A model generated the notes under the pieces. The model made no database searches, was not told where the DNA came from, and saw only the letters and a list, made by a program, of their open reading frames with translations. Both the position numbers and the translations under genes were made by a program. Source: Intrasporangium flavum (GTDB lineage Bacteria; Actinomycetota; Actinomycetes; Actinomycetales; Dermatophilaceae). Taken from it: a stretch of DNA of 64,000 bases. Within the stretch, counting starts at the first letter, position 1; each line of letters starts with the position of its first letter. Where the stretch lies: positions 1 to 64,000 of the forward strand of contig NZ_MLJO01000024.1 in the NCBI RefSeq assembly GCF_001956915.1, given 5' to 3'. Below, piece by piece: positions 25,579 through 34,153 of the stretch.

Positions 25579-26296
25579 ATGCGAACCATGCCGAACTGGG
25601 CGTTGCTCAATGACGCGTACGGGACAGCGGAGGACGTCCCGGGCCTCCTGACGAGGGCCGAGGGCTCGGACAGAGCGCTGGAGTGGGACGAGCTGTGGGG
25701 GCGGCTGTGTCACCAGGGAACGGTGTACTCGGCGAGCTATGCAGCGCTGCCTCAGTTGGCCGTCATGGCCAAGCGGCATGAGCCGGAAGGGCTCAGTGCG
25801 CCGGTGTATCTGGCGGCGTCGATCATCGCGTCCACCGACGGGCCGGTCGACCCGCGCGTCGTGCGCGCCGAGCATGCGGGCGTCTTGGCCGACCTGCGCG
25901 ACATTGCCGAGCGGAACCTGTCCGAGCAGCGAATGACGTCGATTTCCTTCATGGCCTCGAGGCTCTCATGGCGTTCGAGGACGGCGGAGTGTGGCAGCGC
26001 AATCTCAACTTTGTGGCCGACGGCGAGATGCCCATGGAATGCCCGGCTGCCGAGAGCTACTGGTCCTCGACCTGGACGAGGATCTTGGCGCGCTCTCCAG
26101 CGAGACGGATGCCTCGGTGGCCGCAACCACAGTGTCCCCCGCTGCGCCACCGCCAGCGACAGTCGAGGGCCGACTTCTGCACCTGTCGCGGCTCAACGGG
26201 CACCCTGCCGTCGCGGAGAAGCTGTCCCTTCTCTTCGGACCCGGCAGCTGTCCTCACTGCGCTCAGAGCTTCGAAGTGGCCTCAGCGCTGTTCTGA
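25579..26296 (+). pseudogene. Frame-disrupted HEAT-like/zinc-ribbon protein
   Basis: The first frame (25579 to about 25945) encodes WALLNDAYGTAEDVPGLL and HQGTVYSASYAALPQL, an opening seen in HEAT-like immunity-type proteins. It then becomes Arg/Ser-rich. A sensible protein continues in a second frame (ALMAFEDGGVWQRNLNF, about 25944-26045) and in a third (CRELLVLDLDEDLG to SCPHCAQSFEVASALF, stop at 26296). Restoring one base near 25945 and one near 26046 gives about 239 aa with two CxxC pairs. Two independent lesions argue for decay rather than a single read error. Confidence 0.6.
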
Positions 26297-26445
26297 CCGC
26301 ATGATCAGCTGGCGGCGAACAGACGCAGTCAGGCTGGAAACTTGATGGGCCGCCCAACCTCGATGAGGAGCGCGCTGGATAGTCTCGGGAATCCCGGCCC
26401 GCTGAGGCGTGTGGCTGAGGAGCATCGGTCGGTACCGTGCGGGTC

Positions 26446-27201
26446 ATGACGACGCACACGGGGGATGTCCGGATCGGTCGAGTTGTCATCACGCTCGACA
26501 CTGCTTCCGCTTGGATCCGCGACTACACCAATAGTGCGGGAAACATGGTGAGTGCGCGCCCGTTCGCCTTCCCCGCGTACGACAACTACGACGGCGGCAC
26601 CACTGAGCCAGACCGACTCACTGACGGCGACCTGCTCGCGCCGGGACTGTTGAACGTGCCGGTCAAGATCAGGTCGTTCTACGGACTCCAACGCGTGCGC
26701 GGTCAACTGGAGGAGGCGCTGAGACACCCCATCTTGGAGGAGCCCCTAGCCGATGTGGAAGATCGAGAGGAGTTACAGCAGGCCGTGCGTGGGCTGTACG
26801 AGGTGCTGGACGACCCGACCTCGTCTCCGTGGGGCGTCGGAGGGACAACTCTGTCCAAGGTGCTCCACCGCAAGCGACCTCACTCGGTTGTGCTCCATGA
26901 CCGGTGGGTGCACGCCTGCTACGTCGGCGACGACGCCCCAGTCGGCCGTGCTAAGGGCCGGACCTGGGCCGACTACATGGTCCTGATCACCGATGCGATC
27001 AAACAGGACATCACGAGCCAACCCGGTGCGTTCGGGATTCTCAGAGCCGCCGCCGGAGAGCCGGGCCGTCTCAGTGACGTTCGGCTCCTGGACATTCTGG
27101 CTTGGAACTCCAAAGGCGACGCTCCAGCAGTGAGCCCTGACGACTCCAACAGCGACGATGAAGAGGCCAGCTACCGGAACTCGGACACGACTGTCAGGTA
27201 G
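26446..27201 (+). CDS. DUF6308-like protein
   Basis: A protein of about 250 aa. The stretch DRLTDGDLLAPGLLNVPVKI followed by a conserved VLHRKRPHSVVLHDRWVHACY and RTWADYMVLITDAI resembles the actinobacterial DUF6308 family, as I remember it. The C-terminus is acidic and low-complexity. Start could be ATG 26446 or GTG 26437; neither has a clear ribosome-binding site. Function unknown; it lies among immunity-like and broken genes. Confidence 0.6.
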   Translation: MTTHTGDVRIGRVVITLDTASAWIRDYTNSAGNMVSARPFAFPAYDNYDGGTTEPDRLTDGDLLAPGLLNVPVKIRSFYGLQRVRGQLEEALRHPILEEPLADVEDREELQQAVRGLYEVLDDPTSSPWGVGGTTLSKVLHRKRPHSVVLHDRWVHACYVGDDAPVGRAKGRTWADYMVLITDAIKQDITSQPGAFGILRAAAGEPGRLSDVRLLDILAWNSKGDAPAVSPDDSNSDDEEASYRNSDTTVR

Positions 27202-27376
27202 CGCATTAGGTCAGGTCAGCGCCGCGTAGAGCAACGTCCCGCCTGCGCGGCGGATAGACACGGGTCAAGTGCCCGACCCGCTGGACTCGACATTGGCCAT
27301 CTGCCAGCCGAGGAAGGGGCCCGCCCTCCACCGCGTCGATAGAGCGCAGGAGCAAGTCCGCCGCTACCGTGCCAAT

Positions 27377-27847
27377 GTGAGCACCCACCGCCTCCGAAAG
27401 CCCTTCGTACTACTCGAGGCCTTCTTGACTCCGGCTATCGCAGCTGCGTTGTTGCTGGCGGTCCTTCGACCGCTCTCCCTCGCTGTGCCCCTCGCGGTGC
27501 TGGTCTTGGCGTTCGGCGTCTCGACGATGGTTCGGGCATCACGTCGCTCCCTGACTGTCACAGAAGACGGGATCCAAATTCAGCGCGACAAGTACCGGCT
27601 GGACGCTCCATGGGATGCGATCACCGGGCTTGACTGTGGCCGGCGCCGGGGCCTGATCAGGGCCGACGAACTCCTCCTTGACGACTGCACGATCAGTGCT
27701 GTGGATCACCGCGGACGGGCCACAACCCTGCCTGACAGCCTGCAACCCCACCCCGCGACCACCCGGGTGCAGGTCAACTTCTACGACCGCGATTGGGCCT
27801 CAGGCCCCATCGGCGCGCATCTCAAAGCCAGAGGCGTGGCCAGTTAG
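27377..27847 (+). CDS. Small membrane protein with PH-like C-terminal part
   Basis: A 156-aa protein with two adjacent hydrophobic helices (about residues 10-55), then a beta-rich region (SLTVTEDGIQIQRDKYRLDAPWDAITGL) of the kind seen in bacterial PH-like membrane proteins. The GTG at 27377 was chosen because the helices start directly after it. No operon partner; function unknown. Confidence 0.55.
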   Translation: MSTHRLRKPFVLLEAFLTPAIAAALLLAVLRPLSLAVPLAVLVLAFGVSTMVRASRRSLTVTEDGIQIQRDKYRLDAPWDAITGLDCGRRRGLIRADELLLDDCTISAVDHRGRATTLPDSLQPHPATTRVQVNFYDRDWASGPIGAHLKARGVAS

Positions 27848-28105
27848 CTCAGTGCGAGTGAGCAACTCCTGAGCGCGCGGCCACGCGGCGTTGTGACACG
27901 GCACCAGCTGGGCCGGCCGACCCCGGCCTACTCGCCACCGAACCGTCAAACACGCATCCCCATCAGTGTCGAACATGTGTTCTAATGGATGTCGGGCCAA
28001 ATATGCGCCCGAGGACGCTGACGCACCGCAAGACGCGTGCGGTGTCACACTCGCGTGGTTACCTTGCGTTATCGTCAAACGATGGATCGGGAGGGGACGG
28101 GGTCG

Positions 28106-28378
28106 ATGGTCACCGTGAAGACGCTCGAGTTTGAACTCAGTGGACGGTTCCAAGAGATCGCGGACACGGTGGGCAAGCGCCACCTCAGCGTGCGCTGGGA
28201 GCCCGCCCCTCGGATCGCCCGAGTGGGCGCGATGCTCGAGAACTACGACTGGGATACGCGCATGGCCGCGATCGAGGTCCTGCGCGCGTTCGAGCGCGAG
28301 CACGAGGACGAGTTCGCCCTCGAGTACGACGTCGTCCCGCTGGAAGCAGTGACGGACGAGTCCTACGCAGAGGCCTGA
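28106..28378 (+). CDS. Small protein coupled to a HEPN-like gene, antitoxin candidate
   Basis: A 90-aa acidic helical protein (MVTVKTLEFELSGRF...LRAFEREHEDEFALEYDVV). GGGAGGGG lies nine bases before ATG 28106; an ATG at 28082 is an alternative. The TGA overlaps the ATG of the next gene by one base (TGATG), so the two are translationally coupled in the order expected for antitoxin then toxin. No DNA-binding motif is visible and the family is not recognised. Confidence 0.55.
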   Translation: MVTVKTLEFELSGRFQEIADTVGKRHLSVRWEPAPRIARVGAMLENYDWDTRMAAIEVLRAFEREHEDEFALEYDVVPLEAVTDESYAEA

Positions 28379-28807
28379 TGGGGAGTCGGAACTGGCACCT
28401 CGAGCGTGCGAAGCGGCATAAAGCTGCGGCTGACGCTCTTCGGGACAACGACTTCGAGGACTGGGCGGCCGTCGCGCTGGCCTACGCCGCTCACCAGTGG
28501 GTGCACTCCGCACTCTCCGGCGAGCCTACGCTTTCGCGTGATGAGCGCCACCCCCCGAAAGCACACATCCCCGCCCGGGGCCGCCCATGGTGGTCGTGGG
28601 ACCAACCAACTCGTCAACGCCTTGTTCCCGGACAGTGTGTCCCTCGCCTTCGCGTCGTTGTTCGAGATGGGACGCCGCTCCCGATACGACTTCAACAAGC
28701 TGGGCCCAGGAGCGTACAAACTGCTTGAGATGCAGTACGAAGTCGTTGTCCGCCATTGCAAGGCGCTCAACGCTTCCCGTCCGGATCGCTCAACACAAGA
28801 GCCCTGA
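28378..28807 (+). pseudogene. HEPN-like protein disrupted at a C6 run
   Basis: The ATG frame encodes HLERAKRHKAAADAL, DWAAVALAYAAHQWVHSAL and SRDERHP, the helical pattern of HEPN-domain proteins. After a run of six C (28551-28556) it turns into nonsense, while the +1 frame continues with RKHTSPP, GTNQLVNALFPDSVSLAF, FEMGRRSRYDFNKLG and stops at 28807. Removing one C restores a 142-aa protein with RxxxxH-like and RSRY segments. This may be a real mutation, phase variation at the homopolymer, or an assembly error. Confidence 0.6.
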
Positions 28808-29049
28808 AGCGGCGGTGTGACACTGGTTCGCGGAGCGCCGGTGCCCTCTTGGCTGGCCCATGGCCGAGCGCGCACTGACACGGGCGGACGCGGGGCTTCG
28901 GCTCGTGGGCGCGGCAACAGGCGGGCGGGCGCCTGTGCGCAGCCTGGTGACGCGGTCCAGTAGCCTGTCCCCCGTTGGCCAGCCCATCCGGGCCTCGCTA
29001 TTGCGACGTTTGCAGCGAGGCTCCATCCAGAAGGTTGAAGCCATGCCCC

Positions 29050-29125
29050 GCCCTCGTAGCTCAGGGGATAGAGCACCGCTCTCCTAAAGCGGGTGTCGCA
29101 GGTTCGAATCCTGCCGGGGGCACCA
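29050..29125 (+). tRNA. tRNA-Arg (anticodon CCU)
   Basis: A full cloverleaf can be drawn: acceptor GCCCTCG pairs with CGGGGGC (one G-U), D-arm TAGCTCAGGGGATAGAGCA, anticodon stem CCGCT/AGCGG with loop CTCCTAA giving anticodon CCU (AGG codons), T-arm GCAGGTTCGAATCCTGC. Discriminator A and CCA are encoded (29122-29125). It marks the end of the accessory stretch, although island genes lie on its 5' side rather than at its 3' end. Confidence 0.95.
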
Positions 29126-29363
29126 CACCTTCACACCTTCCGTCCGAACCGGGCAGCCAGCGCGCCGCCGGCCCATTCACCCGCAACGGCTGACGCGGAC
29201 CTCCGCGCCGGGCGTCCACCATGACTGCGTCGGCGGCGTCCCGACGCCCGGCGTTGCGGCGTGGTCGGCACCATCCCGGTTCGCGGGCGAAGCGAGCAGT
29301 CGCGAGCGAATCGGGCCATCCGGCGGGCGACCTTGCGTCGAGCCGTTTCCGAGGAGGTTGCTT

Positions 29364-30170
29364 GTGACCACACAGACGAAGCCCGACCAGCCCGCCGAGC
29401 CGGCTCGCGCGGGGGCCCTCAGCGACAAGCAGCTCGTCGAGCTGCTGCGGCTCATCAAGGGCGCCGACACCGTCGAGCTCAAGCTGAGCGTGCCCGACGC
29501 GAACCAGCGATCGACGGTCATGGCCCTCGGCATGGACCCGCTCGAGAGCCACATCCGCCAGGTCTTCTTCTTCGACACCCCCGGCCTCGACCTCAACGGC
29601 CACGGAGTCGTGCTGCGCGCCCGGAGGATCCAGGCCCGGCCCGGCGACTCCGTCGTCAAGCTGCGCCCGGTCGACCCCGAGAACCTCAGCGCCGAACAGC
29701 GGCAGGCGCCCGGCTTCGGGGTCGAGGTCGACGCCATGCCCGGCGGCTTCGTCTGCTCGGCGTCGATGAAGGCCGAGCAGCCCGACGCCAAGATCCTCGA
29801 GGTCATGGCCGGCGCCCGTCCGCTGTCCAAGCTGTTCACCAAGCAGCAGCGCGCCCTGTACGAGTCCCACGCGCCGGCCGGCATCGCCATCGACGACCTC
29901 TCGGTCCTCGGCCCGATCAACGTCCTGAAGCTGAAGTTCACGCCGCCCGACTTCGACCGCCGGCTCGTCGCCGAGCTGTGGCTCTACCCCGACAGCACGC
30001 GCATCCTCGAGCTGTCGACCAAGTGCCCCACCGCCGAGACGTTCGACACCGCCGCCATCGTCCGGGGCTACCTCTCCTCCCACGGCGTCGACCTGGCGGC
30101 CGCACAGCAGACGAAGACCAAGACGGCGCTCGAGTTCTTCGCGCGCGAGCTGTCGGGCGCGACGTCGTAG
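29364..30170 (+). CDS. CYTH-domain protein
   Basis: A 268-aa protein of the CYTH/triphosphate tunnel metalloenzyme type. TVELKLSVP near the start resembles the ExExK motif, and VVKLRP and ELWLYPDSTRILELSTKC later supply charged tunnel strands. Such enzymes act on triphosphates or polyphosphate; substrate unknown. GTG start with GAGGAGG six bases upstream; the TTG six bases earlier is less likely. Confidence 0.75.
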   Translation: MTTQTKPDQPAEPARAGALSDKQLVELLRLIKGADTVELKLSVPDANQRSTVMALGMDPLESHIRQVFFFDTPGLDLNGHGVVLRARRIQARPGDSVVKLRPVDPENLSAEQRQAPGFGVEVDAMPGGFVCSASMKAEQPDAKILEVMAGARPLSKLFTKQQRALYESHAPAGIAIDDLSVLGPINVLKLKFTPPDFDRRLVAELWLYPDSTRILELSTKCPTAETFDTAAIVRGYLSSHGVDLAAAQQTKTKTALEFFARELSGATS

Positions 30171-30397
30171 CATGAGGCCGCATCCCGATGTTGCGGGATG
30201 TGCTGCGACACAGTCGATTCCGGAGACACGTCACGGAATGGACCGACATGGTGGGGCCAAACGACGCTCCCCGCTGGGAGGTCCTTGGGGGCCCTCTGGG
30301 ATGTTCCTGTTCCACTGTGGGCGCACCTCGTCTTCCCTAGCGTGGACACGCCCTTCGGGGGCTTCGGAGGGCGACGTTCCGCTCCTATGGAGGACCC

Positions 30398-31387
30398 ATG
30401 AAGAAACACGCGTCCACACGACTCAAGACGTTGCTGGCAGCCATCGGGTCGGTCCTTCTCGGCACCGCGTTCCTCGCACCAGCGAGCGTCGCCGGAGCCG
30501 AGACGAGCCACAGCCCGACCACCTGGAGAGTGCACGTCGGAGCGCAGTCGCCCAACGGGGCGATCCAGGGGATGCAGTTCCTGCCGGGCGACATCTGGAT
30601 CGACGTGGGTGACACCGTGCACTGGACGGCCGACTCCATGGAGCCCCACACCGTCACGTTCCTGCCGGTCGGCCAGCTGCCGGCACCGTTCGACCCCACG
30701 GACCCGGCGCAGACGACGCCGTCTCCCCAGCACTCGATCGCGGCCCCGGGCGACATGCGCAACTCCGGCGTCCTGTCGACCCTGCAGTTCTCCGAGCTGC
30801 CCGCGACGTACACCTCGTACAACCTGACCTTCACCGGCACCGGGGACTTCGTGTACTACTGCCTCATCCACGGCAAGGCCATGAAGGGCACGGTCCACGT
30901 GGCGGCCGCCGGCACGGCCTACCCGCACAGCCAGCGGTTCTACGACCGGCAGTTCCGCAAGGGCCGCGCCGAGATGATCCGTGACGGCAACCGGTTCTAC
31001 GCCAAGGCGCGCACCGAGTCCTCGAGCCACCACGTCTTCGTCGGCGCGGTCGACGAGGCCGGGATGCTGATGATCATGCGGTTCATCCGCACCACGGTGC
31101 ACGTGCACGTCGGCGACACGATCGACTTCGACTGGTCGCTCAACAACGGCGACCCGGTCCCGCACACGGTGACCTTCGGCCCCGAGCCGCCCGCGCCGTT
31201 CCCGGTCGGCGATCCGACGCACTTCACCGGCGGGTCCCTCAGCTCGGGCGTCCTGCCGACGGCCGGGCCGGGCACGCACTTCCGCGTGACCTTCGACAAG
31301 GCCGGCACCTACCCGTACATCTGCATGTTCCACGACGGGATGGGGATGGTCGGCAAGGTCGTCGTCACGGCCGGCCACGACGACTGA
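30398..31387 (+). CDS. Secreted protein with two cupredoxin domains
   Basis: A 329-aa exported protein with a signal peptide (to about residue 34, ending VAGA). Two plastocyanin-like domains each show the copper set: EPHTVTF with YYCLIHGKAMKG in the first, and PHTVTF with YICMFHDGMGMVG in the second, giving His, Cys, His and Met ligands twice. GGAGG precedes ATG 30398. Probably an extracytoplasmic electron-transfer or copper-handling protein; no copper regulator or oxidase is adjacent. Confidence 0.85.
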   Translation: MKKHASTRLKTLLAAIGSVLLGTAFLAPASVAGAETSHSPTTWRVHVGAQSPNGAIQGMQFLPGDIWIDVGDTVHWTADSMEPHTVTFLPVGQLPAPFDPTDPAQTTPSPQHSIAAPGDMRNSGVLSTLQFSELPATYTSYNLTFTGTGDFVYYCLIHGKAMKGTVHVAAAGTAYPHSQRFYDRQFRKGRAEMIRDGNRFYAKARTESSSHHVFVGAVDEAGMLMIMRFIRTTVHVHVGDTIDFDWSLNNGDPVPHTVTFGPEPPAPFPVGDPTHFTGGSLSSGVLPTAGPGTHFRVTFDKAGTYPYICMFHDGMGMVGKVVVTAGHDD

Positions 31388-31398
31388 CCTGCCGGACC

Positions 31399-31440
31399 GA
31401 CGCCGGTGGGGCGGTGCGTCGACACCACCCCACCGGCGTC
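31399..31440 (+). terminator. Terminator after the cupredoxin gene
   Basis: GACGCCGGTGGGG (31399-31411) and CCCCACCGGCGTC (31428-31440) form a perfect 13-bp stem with a 16-nt loop, 11 bp after the stop codon. Confidence 0.7.
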
Positions 31441-31895
31441 GACCGGGACCCGGGCCGGCGACGGCTCGTCGTCCCGGGTGGCCCAAAACGGACGCCGAGG
31501 GAGCATCCGACAGGATCCGGCGCACACCCAGCCCACTCACGGGGATGTTGCAGGAAGTCGCAGCCACAGAATCCCCCACGGGGTACCGACGTGTGTCACC
31601 GTGGACTCAGGGTCGAAAAGACGGCCGGGTCGTTTCACCGTCCGGCCGGACCCGTCCACACTTGCTCGTCCCGCCGCGGCGCCCTCCCGGACCAGGCTTC
31701 ACCCTCCCGGAACTGGCCACCCGAAACGCGGCGGGACGAGCCCCTTCCCAGCCCCGGCGGCCCTCGCCCGACGCTCCCTGCGCGGCGCGTGTCGGCGCGT
31801 GTCGGCGCGTCCTGACGCGGGTACGGCGTCCACCGGCAGCACGACGCCGCAGCGACCGACGCTGCGCAGCGCCCGACGCCGGAAAGGACGCCCCC
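31441..31895. other. Gene-poor stretch
   Basis: About 450 bp with long open frames on several strands but Arg/Pro/Ser-rich translations typical of non-coding high-GC DNA. It holds a tandem decamer GTCGGCGCGT (31791 and 31801, with a degenerate copy before) and, at its end, the ribosome-binding site GGAAAGGA of the next gene. The promoter of that gene must lie here but is not distinct. Confidence 0.5.
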
Positions 31896-32264
31896 ATGAG
31901 CGTGACGAGCTTCCAGGACCTCCCCCTCGCCGACCGCGACCGTGAGTGGGACGGCGACGCCGCCGAGAAGCGGGTCCGCCGCTGGGCCGACGCCGAGGAC
32001 GAGCCGAACGCGAGGTACCGCGACGCGCACGTCTGGTACGACGCGAAGAAGAAGGACAACTTCACCGCCTACAAGCTGCTCGTCGCCGATGTCGTCGACG
32101 GCCGGCTGCACGCCGTGCCCCGCGGGGTCATGGCCGCGGCGGCCGTGATGCAGGGCTCCCGCGGCGGGGTCGACCTGCCGGCGAAGGACGCCGACCGCGT
32201 CCGCAGCCACCTCGCGAAGTACTACGCGAAGATGGGCGAGGAGGCTCCGTGGGAGCGGGACTGA
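31896..32264 (+). CDS. Small protein related to a phage prohead-protease-associated domain
   Basis: A 122-aa protein. The C-terminal 75 residues (FTAYKLLVADVVDGRLHAVP, VMAAAAVMQGSRGGVDLP, VRSHLAKYYAKMGE) match the compact domain found at the end of some HK97-type prohead proteases and related phage proteins. Here it stands alone after an Arg/Glu/Asp-rich N-terminus, with no other phage gene near. GGAAAGGA lies before ATG 31896. Possibly a domesticated phage domain; role unknown. Confidence 0.65.
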   Translation: MSVTSFQDLPLADRDREWDGDAAEKRVRRWADAEDEPNARYRDAHVWYDAKKKDNFTAYKLLVADVVDGRLHAVPRGVMAAAAVMQGSRGGVDLPAKDADRVRSHLAKYYAKMGEEAPWERD

Positions 32265-32328
32265 CCCGCCCCCTGGCGACGCGCCGACGCGGTGTTCAAC
32301 GGGTACCCGGGGTGGGTACGGGCAGCCC

Positions 32329-32541
32329 ATGAGCAGAACCGTCACAGCGATCGTCGCCGAGCTGGCCCGCGTCGAGGACGAGGTGCGCTGGGCCGCCCTG
32401 TCCGCCGGCACCCGCACCGACGCCCTGCACCTGGCCGAGCTCACCGCCCGGGAGGACGCGCTCGTGCGCGAGCTGCGCGCCGTCGACGTCAGCATCGACC
32501 TCTCCCAGGGCCCTGACGCCCTCACGGCCCCCGCGCTCTGA
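32329..32541 (+). CDS. Small helical hypothetical protein (70 aa)
   Basis: A 70-aa protein (MSRTVTAIVAELARVEDEV...) predicted to be an alpha-helical hairpin, with codon use like its neighbours. No ribosome-binding site of note and no recognisable family. It lies between the phage-domain protein and the AhpD-like gene in the same direction. Confidence 0.5.
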   Translation: MSRTVTAIVAELARVEDEVRWAALSAGTRTDALHLAELTAREDALVRELRAVDVSIDLSQGPDALTAPAL

Positions 32542-32628
32542 TCGGACGCCCCACCGGACCACTCCCCCGCCCCGTCCGCGCGTGCCACGATGTGAAGGCG
32601 TCGCACGCACGGACGAACGGAGCGCGTC

Positions 32629-33273
32629 ATGGCCACCGACCCCGCCCACGGCTTCCTCACCGAACCGCCGCTGACGGATCACGTCCGCGCCTCGTTCCAG
32701 GTTGACGTCGACACCCAGGGCTTCGTCATGAACCTGTCGCACCTGTGGGCGCACGACCCGGCCGCGCACGACACGCTCTTCGCGCTGCTCGCCGACATGG
32801 TCCGCATCGGCGGCCTGAGCTTTCGGCAGCGCGGCATCCTCGTCAGCGCCGCGGCGGCCACCGCGGGCGACTCCTACTGCGCGCTCGCGTGGGGCAACCG
32901 CCTCGCCGGTGAGGCCGGCGACGACGTCGCGGGGGCCGTGCTCACCGGCGACGACGCGTCGCTCGACGCCACCGACGCCGCGCTCGCCGCGTGGGCGCGC
33001 ACGGTCGCCCGCGACGCCAACGCGACGACCCCCGCCGACCTCGAGCCACTGCGCGCGGCCGGGTTCGACGACCGGCAGATCTTCGCCATCACGGTCTTCG
33101 TCGCGCTGCGCCGGGCCTTCTCGATGGTCAACGCGGCCCTCGGCGCCCAGCCCGACGCGCAGCTGCGCTCGGCGTCCCCGGTGCCGGTCGGCGACGCGGT
33201 GTCGTTCGGGCGGCCCACCGCCGGGGCGCCCTCGGCCACGAGCGTCGACGCGTCGACCCCGGACGCCCCCTGA
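32629..33273 (+). CDS. AhpD-like (carboxymuconolactone decarboxylase family) protein
   Basis: A 214-aa all-helical protein. GDSYCALAWGNRLAG (near residue 82) is the AhpD-like active-site segment, with one cysteine and Trp in place of the second Cys-His of true AhpD. It probably belongs to the peroxidase-related group of unknown substrate. The C-terminal tail (SVDASTPDAP) derives from the GACGCGTC-type repeats that continue just past the stop. Confidence 0.75.
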   Translation: MATDPAHGFLTEPPLTDHVRASFQVDVDTQGFVMNLSHLWAHDPAAHDTLFALLADMVRIGGLSFRQRGILVSAAAATAGDSYCALAWGNRLAGEAGDDVAGAVLTGDDASLDATDAALAAWARTVARDANATTPADLEPLRAAGFDDRQIFAITVFVALRRAFSMVNAALGAQPDAQLRSASPVPVGDAVSFGRPTAGAPSATSVDASTPDAP

Positions 33274-33318
33274 GCCCGGACGCGTCGAGGCCCGGACGCG
33301 TGGTGCGTCAGCCGGGCG

Positions 33319-34011
33319 CTAGGCCCGGTCGCCGCCCTGCACGGCGACCCCGCGCAGCAGCGCGAGGTACTCCTCGACCGGGCGCGCCCCGGCCACGGCG
33401 GCGAACCCGTTGGCGAGCACGAACGGCGTCGAGGTGATGCCGAGGTCGCGGGCCTGCTTCTCGTCGGAGCGCACCTCGCCCGCGTAGTGGTCGGACGCGA
33501 GCACCGCGGCCACGCGCCGCTCGTCGAGGCCGCACTCGGCGGCGAGCCGCTGCAGCACCTCCGGCTCGTCGAGCGGCAGGCCCTCGCGGAAGTGCGCGGT
33601 GAAGAACCGCTCGACCGCGGCCGACTGCAGGGCCGGGCCGCCCAGCTCGCGGGCCAGCGACACGAGCCGGTGCGCGTCGAAGGTGTTGGCCGTGACGGCC
33701 GAGTCGAGGTCGAAGACGAGGTCGTCGGCCTCGGCCACCTCGTGGGCGTGCGCGCGCAGCGCCCGCTCGGCCTCGGCCTCCTCGTCGGGCCGCGAACCGA
33801 GCTGGTCGGGCACGGGCTCGTTGCGCCGGGCCGGCCACTCCGGGTCCAGCTCGTAGGCGCGCAGCCGCACCGTGACGTCGTGCGGCCGTTCGAAGGCGTG
33901 GATCGCGGCCTCGATCCGGCGCTTGGCGATCCAGGACCAGGGGCAGACGAGGTCGGCCCAGACGTCGAGCTCGATGAGGGTCGTGGACTCTGCAGCAGGC
34001 TGGACGGTCAT
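33319..34011 (-). CDS. DsbA-family oxidoreductase (FrnE-like)
   Basis: A 230-aa thioredoxin-fold protein. The active-site region DLVCPWSWIAKRR has a single cysteine (Cys23); a CxxC would need a second one at position 26, where Ser is found. ITSTPFVLANGF near residue 190 is the cis-proline loop. FrnE-type proteins are cytoplasmic isomerases. ATG 34011 was chosen; GTG 34035 would add eight residues. Expressed alone, downstream of the NlpC/P60 terminator. Confidence 0.8.
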   Translation of the reverse strand: MTVQPAAESTTLIELDVWADLVCPWSWIAKRRIEAAIHAFERPHDVTVRLRAYELDPEWPARRNEPVPDQLGSRPDEEAEAERALRAHAHEVAEADDLVFDLDSAVTANTFDAHRLVSLARELGGPALQSAAVERFFTAHFREGLPLDEPEVLQRLAAECGLDERRVAAVLASDHYAGEVRSDEKQARDLGITSTPFVLANGFAAVAGARPVEEYLALLRGVAVQGGDRA

Positions 34012-34091
34012 CACCTCATCCAACCACGGTCGCACCCGGCGACGGGCGGCCCCGATGCCTCGGGACGAACCCCGGAAAGTCCCGAGAACGA

Positions 34092-34127
34092 CGTCGCGCC
34101 CCCACCCGGACGGGTGGGGGCGCGACG
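34092..34127 (-). terminator. Strong terminator after the NlpC/P60 gene
   Basis: A 17-bp perfect stem (CGTCGCGCCCCCACCCG and its complement) with a 2-nt loop, starting 27 bp past the stop of the NlpC gene and before the start of the DsbA-like gene. Confidence 0.85.
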
Positions 34128-34153
34128 GAGGGTCCGTGGCTGCGAGCCGAGGC

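Noticed and set aside
29050..29125. An attachment-site copy of the tRNA-Arg 3' end within the accessory stretch
   Set aside because: No second copy of the T-arm/acceptor sequence was seen by eye, and no integrase gene is present.
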